Position numbers and translations under genes: made by a program | Notes under the pieces: model-generated | The model's database searches: none | What the model saw: the letters and a program-made list of their open reading frames with translations, nothing else | Told to the model about the DNA's origin: nothing | Part shown: positions 62,329-64,000 of the stretch, one piece after another | Layout: each line of letters opens with the position of its first letter | How positions within the stretch are numbered: the stretch's first letter is position 1 | Assembly (NCBI RefSeq): GCF_029382255.1 | Contig: NZ_JARLLG010000001.1 | Location: 806,001 to 870,000, forward strand | Length of the DNA: 64,000 nucleotides | Direction of reading: 5' to 3' | DNA from: Isoptericola croceus | GTDB taxonomy: Bacteria > Actinomycetota > Actinomycetes > Actinomycetales > Cellulomonadaceae

Positions 62329-63273
62329 TCAGCGCCGGTCGTCCAGCGCGGCGAGCTCGGCGCGCAGGTTCTGCTCGGCCCGGTCACCCCAGCGGTGCCG
62401 CCCTGCCGGCGTGCGGTACAGCCCCGGCCCGGAGTGCAGCGTGAGGAGCTGTTCGAGCACCGCGCCTCGCCCGGACCGGAAGTCCGGGTCGGGGACGTGC
62501 CCGTACTCGGCGCGGACCTGGGCCACGTAGCGGCCGTAGCGCACCGGGTCGGCGCCGAGCACGGCGAGGTCGGCGTCGCTGACCAGGCATCCCGCGAGGT
62601 CGCCCGGGTCGGGGTCGTGGCCGGCGGTGAGCAGCACGAGCCGTTCGATCTCCGCGAGGTCCGGGCTGGTGAGACGTCCGCGTTCCGCGAGGGGCTCCAG
62701 GAGGGCACGGGTGAGCGCGGCCGAGCGTTGCTCGTCGTCCGGGGTGGCGCCGTCGTGCACCGCGTCGTGGAACCAGAGAGCGACCGCGGCACGCCACCCT
62801 GCCTCCTCGCGGCGGGTGAGCAGGAGCGGCAGGGCATCGAGGGCGTCGGCCAGGTGGAGCCGCCCGTGGTAGACGCGGTGGGGTTCGCGCCACCGGTCGA
62901 CGACCTCCTCGCCGACGGCGTGGACCGTGGTCGACGGTGCGTGCGTGGCGGGGCCGGCGTCCGGCCACAGCCGTGCCCAACGGTCCAGCAGCACCGGGCG
63001 CTTCGCCCGCCGTCGCTCGTGGCCGGACACCCGCAGTCCGGAGGCCGCGAGTCGCCGGGCCAGGGTGCCGCCGTCGACGGGGGTCGCCCCGGCGGCGACC
63101 AGCTCGTCGTAACGTTCGGCGGGGACGTCGTAGTGGTCGAGGTCGAAGGCGCGGTCGGGGACGCCGGCGGCGCGGGCGAACGTCCGCAGCTCGTGCAACG
63201 AGGAGTCGGAGACCAGGTGCGACCAGAGGTGGTCGTGCGCGGGCCAGGCGGGCGGGTCGACGAGGACGGTCAT
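62329..63273 (-). CDS. DUF4031-HD domain fusion protein
   Basis: A 314-aa two-domain protein. The N-terminal 90 residues (MTVLVDPPAWPAHDHLWSHL, VSDSSLHELRTFARAAGVPD, HYDVPAERYDELVAAGA) are DUF4031, of unknown function. The C-terminal part has a predicted metal phosphohydrolase pattern: REPHRVYHGRLHLADALDAL, AALWFHDAVHDG, VLLTAGHDPDPGDLAGCLVS, DADLAVLG. It is coupled to the GntR gene upstream (ATGA overlap). Confidence 0.83.
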   Translation of the reverse strand: MTVLVDPPAWPAHDHLWSHLVSDSSLHELRTFARAAGVPDRAFDLDHYDVPAERYDELVAAGATPVDGGTLARRLAASGLRVSGHERRRAKRPVLLDRWARLWPDAGPATHAPSTTVHAVGEEVVDRWREPHRVYHGRLHLADALDALPLLLTRREEAGWRAAVALWFHDAVHDGATPDDEQRSAALTRALLEPLAERGRLTSPDLAEIERLVLLTAGHDPDPGDLAGCLVSDADLAVLGADPVRYGRYVAQVRAEYGHVPDPDFRSGRGAVLEQLLTLHSGPGLYRTPAGRHRWGDRAEQNLRAELAALDDRR

Positions 63274-63983
63274 GGGGAGGTGCCGTCGTGCGAGGTCGCC
63301 GCGTCGAGCGCCGCGCGCACCTCGCGGACGAGCGCGGCCATCGCGGCCTCGGCGGCGGGGGCGTCGCCGTCGGCCACCGCGTGCGCGACGGCCTCGTGCT
63401 GGTCGAGCGCCTCCGGGACGGGCGCGGCGGGCATGAGGCCGAGGTGGGTACGGCCGGTGAGCACCTCCGCGACGACGCCGGCCAGCGCGCCGAACATCTC
63501 GTTCCCGCTCGCCTGCAGCAGGAGCTGGTGCATCCGGATGTCGAGGGCGAGGAACTCGGTGAGGTCGCCGCGCGCGCCGAGCACCCGCATGCGGGCGGCG
63601 AGGTCGACGAGCTCGGCGCGCTCCTCGGGGGTCGCGTGCCGCGCCGCACCGGCGGCCGCGAGGGGCTCGACGGCGTGGCGCAGCTCGGTGAGGGTGCGCA
63701 GCTGGTCGTCACGCCCGGGGCCGGCGAGCCGCCAGCGGATCACCCGCGGGTCCAGCACGTTCCACTCGGTCATGGGCAGCACGACGAGCCCGACGCGGCG
63801 ACGGGACCGCACCAGCCCGAGCCCTTCCAGCAAGCGCATGACCTCACGGGCCACGGTGCGAGAGACCTCGTGCTGTGTTCCGATCTTCTCGAGGGTCAGC
63901 GGGGTACCGGGGGCGATGTCGCCGCTGGTGACGGCCCGCCCGACGGCGTCGAGGACGGCGCTGTGCAGCGCGGGGTTCGACAT
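63270..63983 (-). CDS. GntR-family regulator, FadR type
   Basis: A 237-aa regulator. The N-terminal winged helix has SGDIAPGTPLTLEKIGTQHE and VSRTVAREVMRLLEGLGLVR. The C-terminal all-helical FCD-like domain has LTELRHAVEPLAAAGAARHA, FLALDIRMHQLLLQASGNEM and HEAVAHAVADGDAPAAEAAM. FadR-type proteins bind carboxylic acids or sugar acids; the ligand here is unknown. It is co-translated with the DUF4031-HD gene and ends just inside the window. Confidence 0.9.
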   Translation of the reverse strand: MSNPALHSAVLDAVGRAVTSGDIAPGTPLTLEKIGTQHEVSRTVAREVMRLLEGLGLVRSRRRVGLVVLPMTEWNVLDPRVIRWRLAGPGRDDQLRTLTELRHAVEPLAAAGAARHATPEERAELVDLAARMRVLGARGDLTEFLALDIRMHQLLLQASGNEMFGALAGVVAEVLTGRTHLGLMPAAPVPEALDQHEAVAHAVADGDAPAAEAAMAALVREVRAALDAATSHDGTSP

Positions 63984-64000
63984 GGGGCGAGCCTACCGAG

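Overview
This 64-kb window is chromosomal DNA from a high-GC Gram-positive bacterium. The base composition, frequent GTG starts, WhiB, GuaB3, DUF5709 and DUF4031 proteins, a zinc-type S14 and the gene order (ribosomal cluster-secY-adk-map-infA-rpmJ-rpsM-rpsK-rpoA-rplQ-truA-rplM-rpsI-glmM) fit an actinobacterium of the Micrococcales, probably near Cellulomonadaceae. The family-level call is inference. I found no tRNA, rRNA, CRISPR array, insertion sequence or phage gene.

Layout. (1) 1-12.1 kb: end of the S10 operon, the spc operon, secY-adk-map, and the alpha operon (infA to rplQ). (2) 12.1-24.7 kb: an alpha/beta hydrolase, a ROK protein, truA, a DUF5709 protein, rplM-rpsI, glmM-def, a DedA protein, coaA, a MazG-like protein with acpS, an LLM flavin oxidoreductase, nnr and a GNAT. 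(3) 24.7-28 kb: a divergent SDR/MarR pair around a perfect 22-bp operator, then a thiol-redox operon (TlpA-like lipoprotein, CcdA, glutathione-peroxidase-like protein). (4) 28-32.2 kb: a pseudouridine synthase, alr, and tsaE-tsaB-rimI. (5) 32.1-46.1 kb: a block that separates rimI from tsaD. It holds a sulfurtransferase, a nitroreductase, a UrtA paralogue without a signal peptide next to a MarR regulator, and a 12-gene minus-strand run: urtABCDE, ureABC, ureFGD and a nickel transporter. (6) 46.1-51.5 kb: tsaD, SRPBCC and DUF4166 proteins, a YbdK-like ligase, a methyltransferase, and CIRCE-controlled groES without groEL. (7) 51.6-64 kb: a WhiB3-like protein, a MerR protein, guaB, an exonuclease, guaB3, a GNAT, succinate-semialdehyde dehydrogenase, a SanA-like protein, an MFS transporter, an HD-GYP/LuxR protein, a DUF4031-HD fusion and a FadR-type regulator.

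How the parts work together. The urea block is a complete acquisition route: a lipoprotein receptor and ABC permease bring urea in, a three-subunit urease hydrolyses it, UreF, UreG and UreD load nickel, and a NiCoT permease supplies the nickel. UreE is absent and UreG carries a His-rich tail. The urtA promoter has four half-sites at 11-bp spacing that resemble GlnR boxes, plus a separate palindrome over the predicted -10. With the cytosolic UrtA-like protein and MarR regulator nearby, this suggests dual control by nitrogen status and by urea or amide. That model is the most interesting hypothesis in the window.

Two patterns recur. Long near-perfect palindromes without U-tracts close many transcription units. 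Many non-ribosomal genes have a -10-like hexamer 6-7 bases before the start codon, which predicts leaderless mRNAs.
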